This document shows, one piece after another, positions 44,218 through 53,949 of a stretch of DNA of 64,000 nucleotides. This stretch comes from Lathyrus oleraceus. Its lineage: Eukaryota; Streptophyta; Magnoliopsida; Fabales; Fabaceae. The DNA is taken from contig NC_066580.1 in assembly GCF_024323335.1 (NCBI RefSeq), positions 439,276,351 to 439,340,350 on the forward strand, given 5' to 3'. The notes under the pieces are model-generated. The model ran no database searches. It was not told where the DNA came from and worked only from the letters and a program-made list of their open reading frames with translations. The position numbers were made by a program, and so were the translations under genes. Every line of letters starts with the position of its first letter. Position 1 is the first letter of the stretch.

Positions 44218-46085
44218 GCTGCCCCTGTTCAATATTCTTGAACCGAGAGAGTTAGAATGGTATGTACGCCATTCGTGGTCTGGAGGTGGAAGACTATTGA
44301 ACACTTAGAATGCCCCGAAAATTTGCACCTATTAATTAAAAGTTAGTATTGATGGAGATGGGCTTAAAGATGCCATCCAGGAAGTTTGATGATGAGAGCT
44401 TCAGAGTGCGTCGTACATCAGACCAATTTGAAGACATGGGTGTCACACTGGGTCGTACACTAGACCGTATAATGAGTCATCCATTAGGTGTTGTTAGGGC
44501 GAGCTAAACCTGATGAGATAAGGATCAGAATGGGTCATGTGCTGCTGGGGATAAAGGATCAGAATGGACCATACGCTAGATCGTATCTGAATTGCAGAAT
44601 GAACCGTCCGTTAGGCTGCATCTGGAGAGGTAAAGATCAGAATGGATCGTACGCTAGATCGTATCTGAGTAGCAGAATGAGTCGTCCGTTAGGCTGATGA
44701 CTTCACTGGGGATGAAAGATCAGAGTGGATCATACGCTAGATCGTATCTGAGTTGCAGACTGAGCCGTCCATTAGGCTGTATCTGAGGATGAAAGGGTAG
44801 TCATACGCTAGACCATGTTTCAGAATGTACCGTACGCTAGGTAGTATCTGAGGAATAAAGATCAGAACGGATCGTACGCTAGATCGTATCTAAGTGGCAG
44901 AATGAGCCGTCAATTAGGATGTATCTGATGATAAGGGATAGTCATACGCTAGACTACATTTCAGAATGTACCGTACGCTAGGTAGTATCTGAGAAATAAA
45001 GATCAGAATGGATCGTACGCTAGATCGTATCTGAGGGGATGAACATCCAAATGGGTCGTACGCCAGACCGTATTGGAGCAGTTGAAGGAACCAGAATGAA
45101 CCGTATGTTAGGCTATATTTGATAATGTTTGTATATGTTGTATTTGCAATAAATGTCTGGGATGGGCTTAAAGATGCCATCATTAGGAGGATATCAGGAT
45201 GCTCGTCAGAATGAATATTCATATGGATTATATCTGAAAGATGCATCTGAATCTCGAAAGTAACCGCCGAGGGTGTCTGTCTGAATGAACCTTTATTTTG
45301 ACTGTATCGGGAGGATAATTAACCTGAAAAAAAAGTTAGCCTCATGCCATGTCATGATGCATGAGATGTTTTATGCTTTTGAAAATGAATGCGTACATTG
45401 CATGCGTGTACATGATGTGAGATGATGCATGAATGAATTATGCGTCTGAAAATTTTGCCAGGGGAAAATAAATCCCCATATCCTGGTTGGAGATATTTGT
45501 ATTGATGACCCTTTCTTAGCTGGGAATACTTGATTTCTGTCTGATGATAGAAATATTCAACAGAGCCTGGCTGGGGATAGAAGAGATGACCAGTCCGTCT
45601 AGTAATGCCAATTTCCTCTGGGGAATAACTGGTTTTTGCTGGGGAAAGGATTTGTAACCGGACTTGTTGGAAAGCATGGTTAGACCTTATCCTCGACCCT
45701 AAAGTCTTTTAGTAACTGCTATTGCTATTTTATACATGTATTTTTGGTAAACATCAATCATGTTCAAACGCATATACTCATTCGAATCAAATCAATGGAC
45801 GTTTAGGCAAACAAAACAGAGAAAGTAAAACAAAAGCATCTTTTTGGAAATAAAATTATATTGATTTGGAAAGAGGGCCTATAAACAGGCAATTTGTGTA
45901 CAGGGAGACAGAAATCCTAGTAAGAGGAGATTGTCAAGAAAACGAAGAAAAAGCTATGAAGAAAAAGTCTTATTGATTTTAATTCCATTACTGTCATTAT
46001 GTCTTCAAGCCTCTCATCTCCTGCTGTCGGATAAAAGTGATTGGCTTGTTCAGTCCTTTGAACTTGGATGAAGCTGACTGAGAAC
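44218..46085 (-). mobile_element. OgrM2: truncated second Ogre copy (3' region only)
   Basis: About 99% identical by eye to 32006-33875. It includes the polypurine tract (44218-44228), tandem repeats (about 44440-45130) and the following non-coding DNA. It ends at GACTGAGAAC, where the M1 equivalent continues GGGACATAG. All coding regions and the 5' LTR of this copy are missing. Confidence 0.9.
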
Positions 46086-46097
46086 TTGGATGAAGCT
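46086..46097. other. Templated filler at the OgrM2/CopB junction
   Basis: TTGGATGAAGCT is a copy of the sequence 22 bp upstream. Together with GAAC it makes a 16-bp direct repeat (46060-46075 and 46082-46097). Its last four bases AGCT overlap the first bases of the resumed CopB LTR. Confidence 0.75.
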
Positions 46098-46296
46098 TTG
46101 AATTAATACTACTAATAGTGGATTTCCTCCCTGGCTTGGTAGCCCCCAGACGTAGGTCATGTTGGACTGAACTGGGTAAACAATTACTTGTGTTATTTAC
46201 TGCACTTACTTTTAAGTTCTCCATAATTCTTGTCTGTGCAGAATTGGATGTCATAACAACCCGTGTGACATCGAAAGTCTGATAACTAGAATTTTA
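46098..46296 (+). repeat. CopB 3' LTR, last part
   Basis: Matches 13782-13980 of the 5' LTR. The 38 bp equivalent to 13740-13777 are missing at the junction. It ends TTTTA where the 5' copy has TTTCA, then the duplication ACTTC. Confidence 0.9.
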
Positions 46297-46301
46297 ACTT
46301 C

Positions 46302-46409
46302 AACATCCAAACAGCAGGGGGGAACAACAACAGTTATAACTTTCTGACAATACACCTTGCAACACCCAGAAATATCCTCTGGGATATTAACCACAAACTC
46401 CTTTGCTTG
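46302..46409 (-). other. CopA 3' non-coding region, second part
   Basis: Continues 12710 across the CopB insertion. Lies directly after the pol stop. No gene. Confidence 0.7.
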
Positions 46410-49247
46410 CTATAGGTTCTCATGAATACAGATCCCCAACTTCCCTCTTAAACATTCAAATTGATTGGCATCCAAAGCTTTAGTGAAAATGTCAGCTAAT
46501 TTCTTTTTAGTAGTAACATGCTCTAGCGCTATGATCTTTTCTTCCACAAGTTCTCTAATGAAGTGAAGTCGAATATCAATGTGCTTTGTCCTACTGTGCT
46601 GAATAAGATTTTTGGAGATATTTATAGCACTCAGATTATCACAGTATAATGTCATGACTTCTTATGTGACATTGTATTCAGACAACATTTGTTTCATCCA
46701 GACCAATTGAGAACAGCTACTTCCAGCTGCTATCTATTCAGCTTCAACAGTGGATAAAGATACACAGTTCTGGTTCTTGCTAAACCATGATATCAGATTG
46801 TTACCTAAGAAGAAACATCCTCCTGATGTGTTTTTCCTATCATCGGCACTCCCCGCCCAGTCAGCATCACAGTACCCAGTCAACATACATCCAGATTCAT
46901 GAGTATATAGCATCCCATAGTCACTGGTGCCATTGACATATTTCAGTATTCTCTTCACTTGGTTTATGTGACTGACTTTTGGTTCAGCTTGATATCTAGC
47001 ACAAACACTAACAGCAAATGCAATGTCAGGTCTGCTTGCTGTGAGATATAGCAGACTGCCTATCATGCTTCGGTATAGACTTTGATCTACACTGACACCA
47101 TTTTCATCTTTGGAGATTTTCACATGTGTAGGAGCAGGTGTCCTTTTATGGCTTGCATTCTCCATGCCAAACTTCTTCACAATGTTCTTGGCATACTTGC
47201 TTTGAGATAAAAAGATAGAGTCTTCCATCTGTTTGACTTGTAGCCCAAGAAAGTAAGTCAGTTCTCCAACAAGGCTCATCTCAAACTCAGATTGCATTTG
47301 TCTAACAAAATGTTCAACCATCTGTTATGACATCCCACCAAATACAATGTCATCTACATATATTTGTGCCACCATGAGCTTCCCTCATTCATTCTTCACA
47401 AATAAAGTTTTGTCAATACCTCATTTCCTGTATCCATTGTTAGTGAGGAACACTGTGAGTCTTTCATACCAAGCCCTGGGAGCTTGCTTCAATCCATGGA
47501 GGGCTTTCTTCAATCTGTACACATGTTGTGGAAGATTTGGATCTGTGAATCCTTTAGACTGTTCAACATACACTTCTTCATTTAAGTAACCATTTAAGAA
47601 GGCACTTTTTACATCCATTTGGAATAGTTTGAATTTCAGAATACACGCCACTCCAAGCAATAATCTAATGGGCTCTGGACGAGCTACAGGAGCAAAAGTT
47701 TCATCAAAGTCTACCCCTTCAACTTGAGTATATCCTTGAGCTACTAATCTTGCTTTGTTCTTAGTAACAACTCCTTGTTCATCGGATTTATTCTTATATA
47801 CCCACTTTGTACCTATGACATTTACTCCTTCAGGCCTAGGAACCAGTTCCCATACTTCATTCCTCTTGAATTGACCTAATTCCTCCTGCATGGCATTGAT
47901 CCAGAACTCATCAGTCAAGGCTTCCTTGACATTCCTAGGTTCAATCTTTGACACAAAGCAACCATGTGAGATCACTTCCCTTGATCTAGTAGTGACTCCT
48001 TTAGTTGGATCTCCTATGATAAGATATTTGGGATGATCCTTCTGAATTCTGATAGAGGGTCCCTTGTTGAGTTTGTCATCTTCAGGTTCAGTTTGAGGAG
48101 GTTCACTTTCCTTATTTTTGTCTGAGAAGTCAGCTGGGGAATCATTGAGAGATGTCTCGACATCGTCTGTGACATCAGTCTGTTGGTCATCAACCACAAC
48201 ATTAATGGATTCCATCAATACATTAGTTCTGGAATTAAAGACCCTGTAAGCTCTGTTGTTTGTAGAGTAGCCCAAAAATATTCCCTCATCACTTTTGGGA
48301 TCCATCTTCCTTCTCTGCTCCCGATCAACCAAGATATAGCATTTACTACCAAATACATTGAAGTATTTGACTGTAGGTTTTCTTCCTTTCCATACTTCAT
48401 ATAGGGTTGTGGGAGTCCCTTTCTTTAATGTCACTCTATTGTGAACATAGCAGGCTGTATTCATGGCTTCAGCCCAGAAATGGTAGGGCAACTTCTTAGC
48501 ATGTATCATAGCTCTGGTTGATTCTTGAAGAGTTCTATTTTTTATTTCCACCACACCATTTTGCTGAGGAGTAATGGGAGATGAGAACTCATGATGAATT
48601 CCTTCTGAAGAGCAGAATTCAGAAAATTTGTTGTTCTCAAATTCCTTCCCATGATCATTTCTAATTTTGATGACAGGGCTTTCCTTTTCTCTTTGTAGTT
48701 TTAGACAAAGCTCCTTGAAGACTTCAAACACATCCAATTTTTCTCTTATGAAATTGATCCAGGTGTATCTGGAGAAGTCATCCACCACCACATATGCATA
48801 CTTCTTCCCACCAAGACTTTCTACTTGCATGGGTCCCATCAGATCCATATGGAGGAGTTCCAAAACTTTGGTAGTGGTGTCATGTCTGAGCTTCTGATGT
48901 GACATCCTTGTCTGTTTACCAATCTGACATTCTCCACAGATTTTTCCTTCAACAATCTTTAAGTTGGGAATTCCTCTAACAGCTTCAACATATATGATCC
49001 TTTTCATACCTTTAAGATGCAGGTGGCCCAATCTTTGATGCCATATCTTCACTTCTTCCTCTTTGGCTAAGGTACACATTGAAGAGTAACCAGTTTCTTG
49101 AGAGCTCCACATGTAGCAGTTGTCTTTGGACCTAACTCCCTTCATGATAACTTCATTTTCCTTATTAGTAATTAGACATTCAGTTCTAGTGAAGTTTACA
49201 TTCAGACCTTGGTCACACAATTGACTGACACAGTAGGACATTGTCAA
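46410..49247 (-). pseudogene. pol: CopA pol: pre-integrase, integrase, RT, RNase H
   Basis: Minus strand, one reading frame from 49247 to 46410 with a small number of in-frame stops (47421, 47322-47330, 46734 and one near 46670). The pre-integrase region has WHQRLGHLHLKGM. The integrase core has DLMGP, NDHGKEF and QQNGVVEIKNR, which hold the D, D and E. RT follows with MDVKSAFLNG and, between two stops, YVDDIVFG near 47345-47370. RNase H has YCDADWAG, LSTVEAE and YCDNLSAINISKN, ending in DANQFECLRGKLG. The order integrase-RT defines Ty1-copia. All stops are single-base changes, so the copy decayed by point mutation, not by deletion. Confidence 0.87.
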
Positions 49248-51092
49248 GGTCAGGAACTCATGGGCAATCCAGCTTACTCATTCCCTTGATTTCACACTTT
49301 GCTCCATCACCAAAGGTAACATAACTCATGGCATGAGGGTGAAGGTCAGTTAGCAGATTTTTGTTTCCAGTCATATGTTTGGAGCAACCACTGTCAAAAT
49401 ACCAATCTTCTTTGGCTGAAACTCTGAAGGAAGTGTGAGCTATTAGACTTGTAACCTTTGTCCTAGGAACTCATTGCTTTTTGTTGACAGGCATGTGAGG
49501 TTTGGATCTTGATTGATATTGAGTCTGCTCAGGGGTAGGATAACCATATAGCTTATAGTAGAAGGGCTTCAGGTGGCCAAATTTTCCACAGTAATGGCAT
49601 CTCCATTTTTGATGCTTTCCTTTTTGCTGTCTTCCCTTCTGATGTTGAGACATATGATGTGATATCCCAGGTTTGTTTTTAACATGGTTGTACTTAGGTT
49701 TGGATTTTGGTTTACAACCAGTGTAACTACACTCAGCCTTAGATTCATTGAATCCAATGCCAGATTTGTCCCCTGTTATTTGTCCAGTCTGGAGGATCTT
49801 GTCTAAGATGTCAGATCCATTGTTAAGCATTCTTACATACTTGGTCATCTCATCTAGTTTGAATTTTAAGAGTATTGCTTCAGTCTTCAACTTGGAGATG
49901 GTTTCCACATATTCTTCCTTTTCATTTTCCAGTTGAGCAATCACTTTCCTCTGAGTTTCAACTTGTCTGCACACTCATGCACTTTTGTTGCACAACTCTT
50001 TGTAGGTAGTGGCCAGCTCTTCAAAGGTTACTTCATCATCTCTTGACTCTTCATCAGAACCTCATCTTCCTGTCAATGCAGTCACATGATTTGCAGCTTA
50101 TTCTGTTTCACTTCCATCAGACCAAGAAGCAGCAAGACTCCTCTTTTGTTTCTTGAGGTAGGTCCCACATTCAGCTTTAATATGACATACCCATTACACT
50201 CATAGCACTAAACTTCTTTGGGCTTTTCTTCAGACCTTGTTCTTCTACCCAGACTGTTGGATTTACTGATGTCAGATGCGATGTTCTTGACATTAGATCT
50301 CACATCAATCTTTTTCATAAGTCTGTTGAACTGTCTTCCCAGCATGGCTACCTCTTTTACCAGATCTTCATCAATATCTTGACCACCTTCCTCATCTTCC
50401 TCTTCAGTGTTTGACATGAAGGCTATGCTCTTGGATTTCTTTTCAGATCCATCACATATTCCCATCTCAAATGTTTGGAGAGATCCAATTAGCTCATCAA
50501 CTCTCATATTTGAAATGTCTTGAGATTCTTCTATGGCTGTTACTTTCATGGCAAATCTCTTAGGGAGTGATCTGAGTATTTTCCTTACTAACTTTTCATC
50601 TGACATCTTCTCTCCCAAAGCTCCAGAGGCATTGGCAATTTCAAGGATACTCATGTGAAATTCATGAATATTTTCATCTTTTTTCATCCTTAAGTTTTCA
50701 AACATGGTGGTGAGCAATTGTAGTCTAGACATTTTCACTCTAGAGGTGCCTTCATGAGTGGTTTTAAGAATGTCTCAAGCATCTTTAGCCACTTCATAGT
50801 TGTTTACTAATCTGAAGATGTTCTTGTTTACTCCATTGAAGATGGCATTCAGTGCTTTAGAATTTCCAAGGGCTAGATCATCATCCTCCTTGGACCATTG
50901 TTCTTCAGGCTTCTTATCAGTAGTGGTTTCTCCTTCCTTAGTAATTACTGGATGCTCCCAGCCTGTTAACACAGTCTTCCAAGCCTTATTATCAAGAGTT
51001 TTTAGGAAGGCTATCATTCTAGGTTTCCAGTAGTCATAGTTAGATCCATCCAAAATTGGTGGCCTGTGAATAGATCCTCTATCTCTCTCCAT
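49248..51092 (-). pseudogene. gag: CopA gag and protease, broken
   Basis: Minus strand. The start at 51092 follows the primer site. The first 105 codons match the CopB gag N-terminus up to a TGA (probably from TGG) at 50775. The frame continues with 176 codons of capsid (50738-50208) to a TAG within the first zinc knuckle. After a frameshift, 49974-49471 codes for the coiled coil and the second CCHC knuckle (CHYCGKFGHLKPFYY, whose last Cys is changed to Tyr). The protease motif FDSGCSKHMTG is visible near 49380-49420, followed by another break before 49247. Confidence 0.82.
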
Positions 51093-51145
51093 TGTACCAG
51101 AAAGTGTTGTCCCTAGATCTCACCCAGAACCAGAGTAGGATGCCT

Positions 51146-51157
51146 GCTCTGATAACA
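51146..51157 (-). other. CopA primer binding site, initiator tRNA-Met type
   Basis: Minus strand TGTTATCAGAGC, one base different from the complement of initiator tRNA-Met, two bases from the LTR. Confidence 0.78.
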
Positions 51158-51159
51158 AT

Positions 51160-52364
51160 TGAAATTCTGGTATCAGATATGAGATGTCGAAGGTAATATC
51201 ACGACACTAATATCTGAGTAATGCAAACAGGATAAAGATAGAGAATAGTAATGCAAGAGACACACACAATTATTAACCCAGTTCGGTCCAACTCACCTAC
51301 ATCTGGAGGCTACCAAGCCAGGAAGGAAATTCACTAAAATAGAATTAGTTCAAAGACTCTCCGTACACTTCAACAAGTTACAGTCTTTCTCACCTAATCT
51401 CTACCCGTGCAATTTCTACCTAAGCACTCTTAGATATGAGAACCCACTCACTTCCCTACAATAACACCTGTGATCTTAAACAACAATCCCTTGAGAAAAG
51501 AAAACACTTTTTAATAACACACTCTTGATTTTACTTCACAGTTTCAATCAAGAAGGCACACTCTTGATCTTGCTTAACAACTTTGATCAAGAAGACACAC
51601 ACTTGATCTTGCTTTACAGCTTTGATCAAGTAGACACACACTCTTGCTTAACAACTTTAGAGTGACAAATTACAACCATAAATCAGACCAATTCAATCAT
51701 CAATGGATGACTTGAATGGCTTACAAGTCTCACGACTAAACAAGACACAAACCCTAGTTCTCTCTCAATATTCCGCTTAGTATTGGTTGTGTGTTAAAAC
51801 AGGTTTTCCAAGTCCCTTTTTATAGAAGCATCAACTGGGCTTGGACATCTTGAAAACCCTAAATCTATTTTCCAATCAAATCTTCTCATGACAGATGGTT
51901 AGATCTCCTTGGAAAATAAGTAAATCAGGTTGTAATCCATGATTGAATGCGCCTGCAAATCAGATCTTCAATCATACATAGATTGCCATTAATTGTGCAA
52001 TCACAAAACAGATAACATTCACTATAAATGTTCTGTGTACAGGATGTCATGACATCGGGTCTGACATCCTGGAGTAATTCCTGCATAATTCCATAATTCC
52101 ATTTATAACTTCCAACAGGTACATACATATCAGATGCCATGACATTGTGTATGACATCTTGAAATAATCCTGCATGATCATGTCTTCCATTTGGACTCAA
52201 GCAGGTACACATCATCAGATTTATGTCATTCTGAAACAATCCTGCATGATCATGTTCTTGAACTCCAGCAGGTACATAGGATATCTCATGTTAAGACATC
52301 ACACATAACATCTTGTGAACACTCCTTGTTTTACCAAAATTGCTGCCAACACTTAGAATCAATA
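51160..52364 (-). repeat. CopA 5' LTR
   Basis: 1205 bp, same length as the 3' copy. Minus-strand TATA box (TATAAAAAGG) near 51816-51826. Followed on the right by AGATC. Confidence 0.92.
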
Positions 52365-52369
52365 AGATC

Positions 52370-53330
52370 TATCAAGGAAAATTGGTTGTCTTAAGCAAGA
52401 AGGTTGATAAATCATTTGATCAGATTCTTAGAGAGGTGTAGGACACTTTCTACCTGGCGGTCGACCAACTAGAAGTGCTTTTTCCGGGTGTTCAGGTTCC
52501 CCGCTCAGAACTCAATCTATAGAATGTTGTCCATGATGAAGCTTTGGTGGGTGGTTAGGGTGCTCCAAGCCAGAACGGTGATGCATGATTTTGTATAATC
52601 TTGATTGAGCGCCACACCTTCATGCTTTCATATAACATGTATGAATGTCACTATTTATTTACCTTTTTCTTGTTTGGTACTTTGCATTTTGTTTAACATT
52701 CTTCATAGTCTTTCCGCTATATTGGTAAGATTATTCTGAACTTCATCTCCTATCATTGAGTAATTTTGTGATAGCTAGCCTTGTTATTGCTTTAATTTAT
52801 TATATTCTTTAACAAAGGACTCATGTTATCTATATCATTTTCCCCTTGTCTCTTCCTTAGGAGGGAACCAACGTGATCTCTAGGACTTTCCATTTCCTAT
52901 CCCATGTGGTGGTGTTCAATCCCCTTCAACCTTCCAAGTCACGAATGGCACACATGCCAATCTAACTCCTCGGGTTTCAGAAAATTTTTGGGGTGCAACA
53001 GGTGGGAACTAGCATAATTGCTGAAATTTGTTATTATCCATCCTAGTCGACGGGAACTGGCGTAACTATTGAACTTTATCGTTACCAATCCCAATTGATG
53101 AGAATTGGCATAAGTCTTCAACACCATTAGGAATCGTCCCTGATTAGGGGTGGGGTTCCCGTCCTTGCCCCCAACTTTTTATCCTGATTCGAGGTGGATG
53201 TCTCTTAGACTCCCTTAGCTACACTCTTGGAGTGACTAGCTCTTAAGAAGGGGTGCACCAACTGCGTCCCAACATGTTTTGTCTTATAGGATCCTATTTC
53301 ATAAAGATAGTCGGTGCCGCTTCAATTGTA
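52370..53330 (+). pseudogene. Decayed Tat-like retroelement ORF, segment 3, and its 3' region
   Basis: The first 65 bp continue the coiled-coil frame from 10741, then stops appear. At 52930-53000 the order ACGAATGGCACACATGCCA, then TCTAACTC, then CGGGTTTCAGAA resembles the segment just before the polypurine tract of OgrP (ACGAATGGCGTACATACCA, then TCTGACTC, then CGGTTCAAGAA at 24583-24625). This supports an old Ogre/Tat relative as the source. The rest (about 53000-53330) holds AATTGGCATAA-type repeats of about 65 bp and no gene. Confidence 0.42.
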
Positions 53331-53569
53331 AGTATACTATTATTTGTATTTGAGGTATTGTGTTAGACGAGGGATTCCTTTACTCGATTTTTGAGAAACC
53401 TTACAAAATATTTATCTTGCGTATCATTAGGATCTGTACGTGCTCCTTTGTCATTTGACACTAAGGAGTCAGCATGTGCTCCTTTGATAATTGGCTTGAA
53501 TGCCGACTTTACCTTTGATGGGGTCATGTTCGTGGACATAAAATAATAGATAAGGTAACATAATCACTA
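53331..53569. other. Unassigned DNA before the MULE
   Basis: About 240 bp. A GTGCTCCTTTG word occurs twice (near 53440 and 53490). No gene or transposon end is clear. Confidence 0.4.
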
Positions 53570-53651
53570 AGTGGTTTTTTTACCAAAATAACCCACTTTT
53601 TCAAGGAAATACCCCTAGTTTCAAAAAAATTCCCAAAATACCCCACTTTTA

Positions 53652-53804
53652 GGAGGAGTCGCCAATTGAATTGGAGACTCCTCTTAAAACTTCAATGGAG
53701 GCGCCAATTGGATTGGCTAGGGCAGGTGCCCTAGCTAATCCAATTGGCGCCTATGTGTAGGTTTTAGGAGGAGTCGCCAATTCAATTGGAGACTCCTCCT
53801 AAAA
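53652..53804. repeat. Three near-perfect palindromes in the MULE end
   Basis: Palindrome 1: 53652-53683 (GGAGGAGTC...GACTCCTC). Palindrome 2: 53699-53752, arms of 26 bp with one mismatch and a 2-nt loop, starting AGGCGCCAATTGGATT. Palindrome 3: 53762-53804, arms of 21 bp with one mismatch and a 1-nt centre, starting TTTTAGGAGGAGTC. All share CCAATT/AATTGG. Confidence 0.85.
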
Positions 53805-53949
53805 TGCATTTTTTTGTGTTTTATGGTATAAGTGAAAGATAAATTTGATATAAGACGACTTGATATTAATAAAGTTTGGAGTTTACACAAAGAAACCTAA
53901 TGGTGATGACCGGGATCACCTAACCGACCTCCGGTCCCACATCCTCTAG

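Larger units (their letters stand above)
12716..46296 (+). mobile_element. CopB: SIRE/Maximus-type Ty1-copia element with env-like ORF
   Basis: A plus-strand element of about 7.6 kb after removing nested Ogre insertions. Its duplication ACTTC lies at 12711-12715 and 46297-46301, inside CopA. It has gag, a protease/pre-integrase segment, a short RNase H remnant and a long env-like ORF. Integrase core and RT are deleted. OgrP sits in its internal region and OgrM in its 3' LTR. LTR divergence is about 8 substitutions over 1.2 kb, apart from one 83-bp repeat difference and a 38-bp loss at the OgrM junction. Confidence 0.92.
10742..52364 (-). mobile_element. CopA: SIRE/Maximus-type Ty1-copia element (host of the nest)
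   Basis: A minus-strand copia element of about 8 kb once nested insertions are removed. Both LTRs are 1205 bp and run TGTTGATTC...AGAATTTCA on the minus strand. The duplication AGATC lies at 10737-10741 and 52365-52369. Gag, protease, integrase, RT and RNase H are all recognisable on the minus strand from 51092 down to 46410, in copia order (integrase before RT). CopB interrupts its 3' non-coding region with the duplication ACTTC. I count about 33 LTR differences by eye (about 2.7%), so it is clearly older than CopB and OgrP. Confidence 0.93.
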
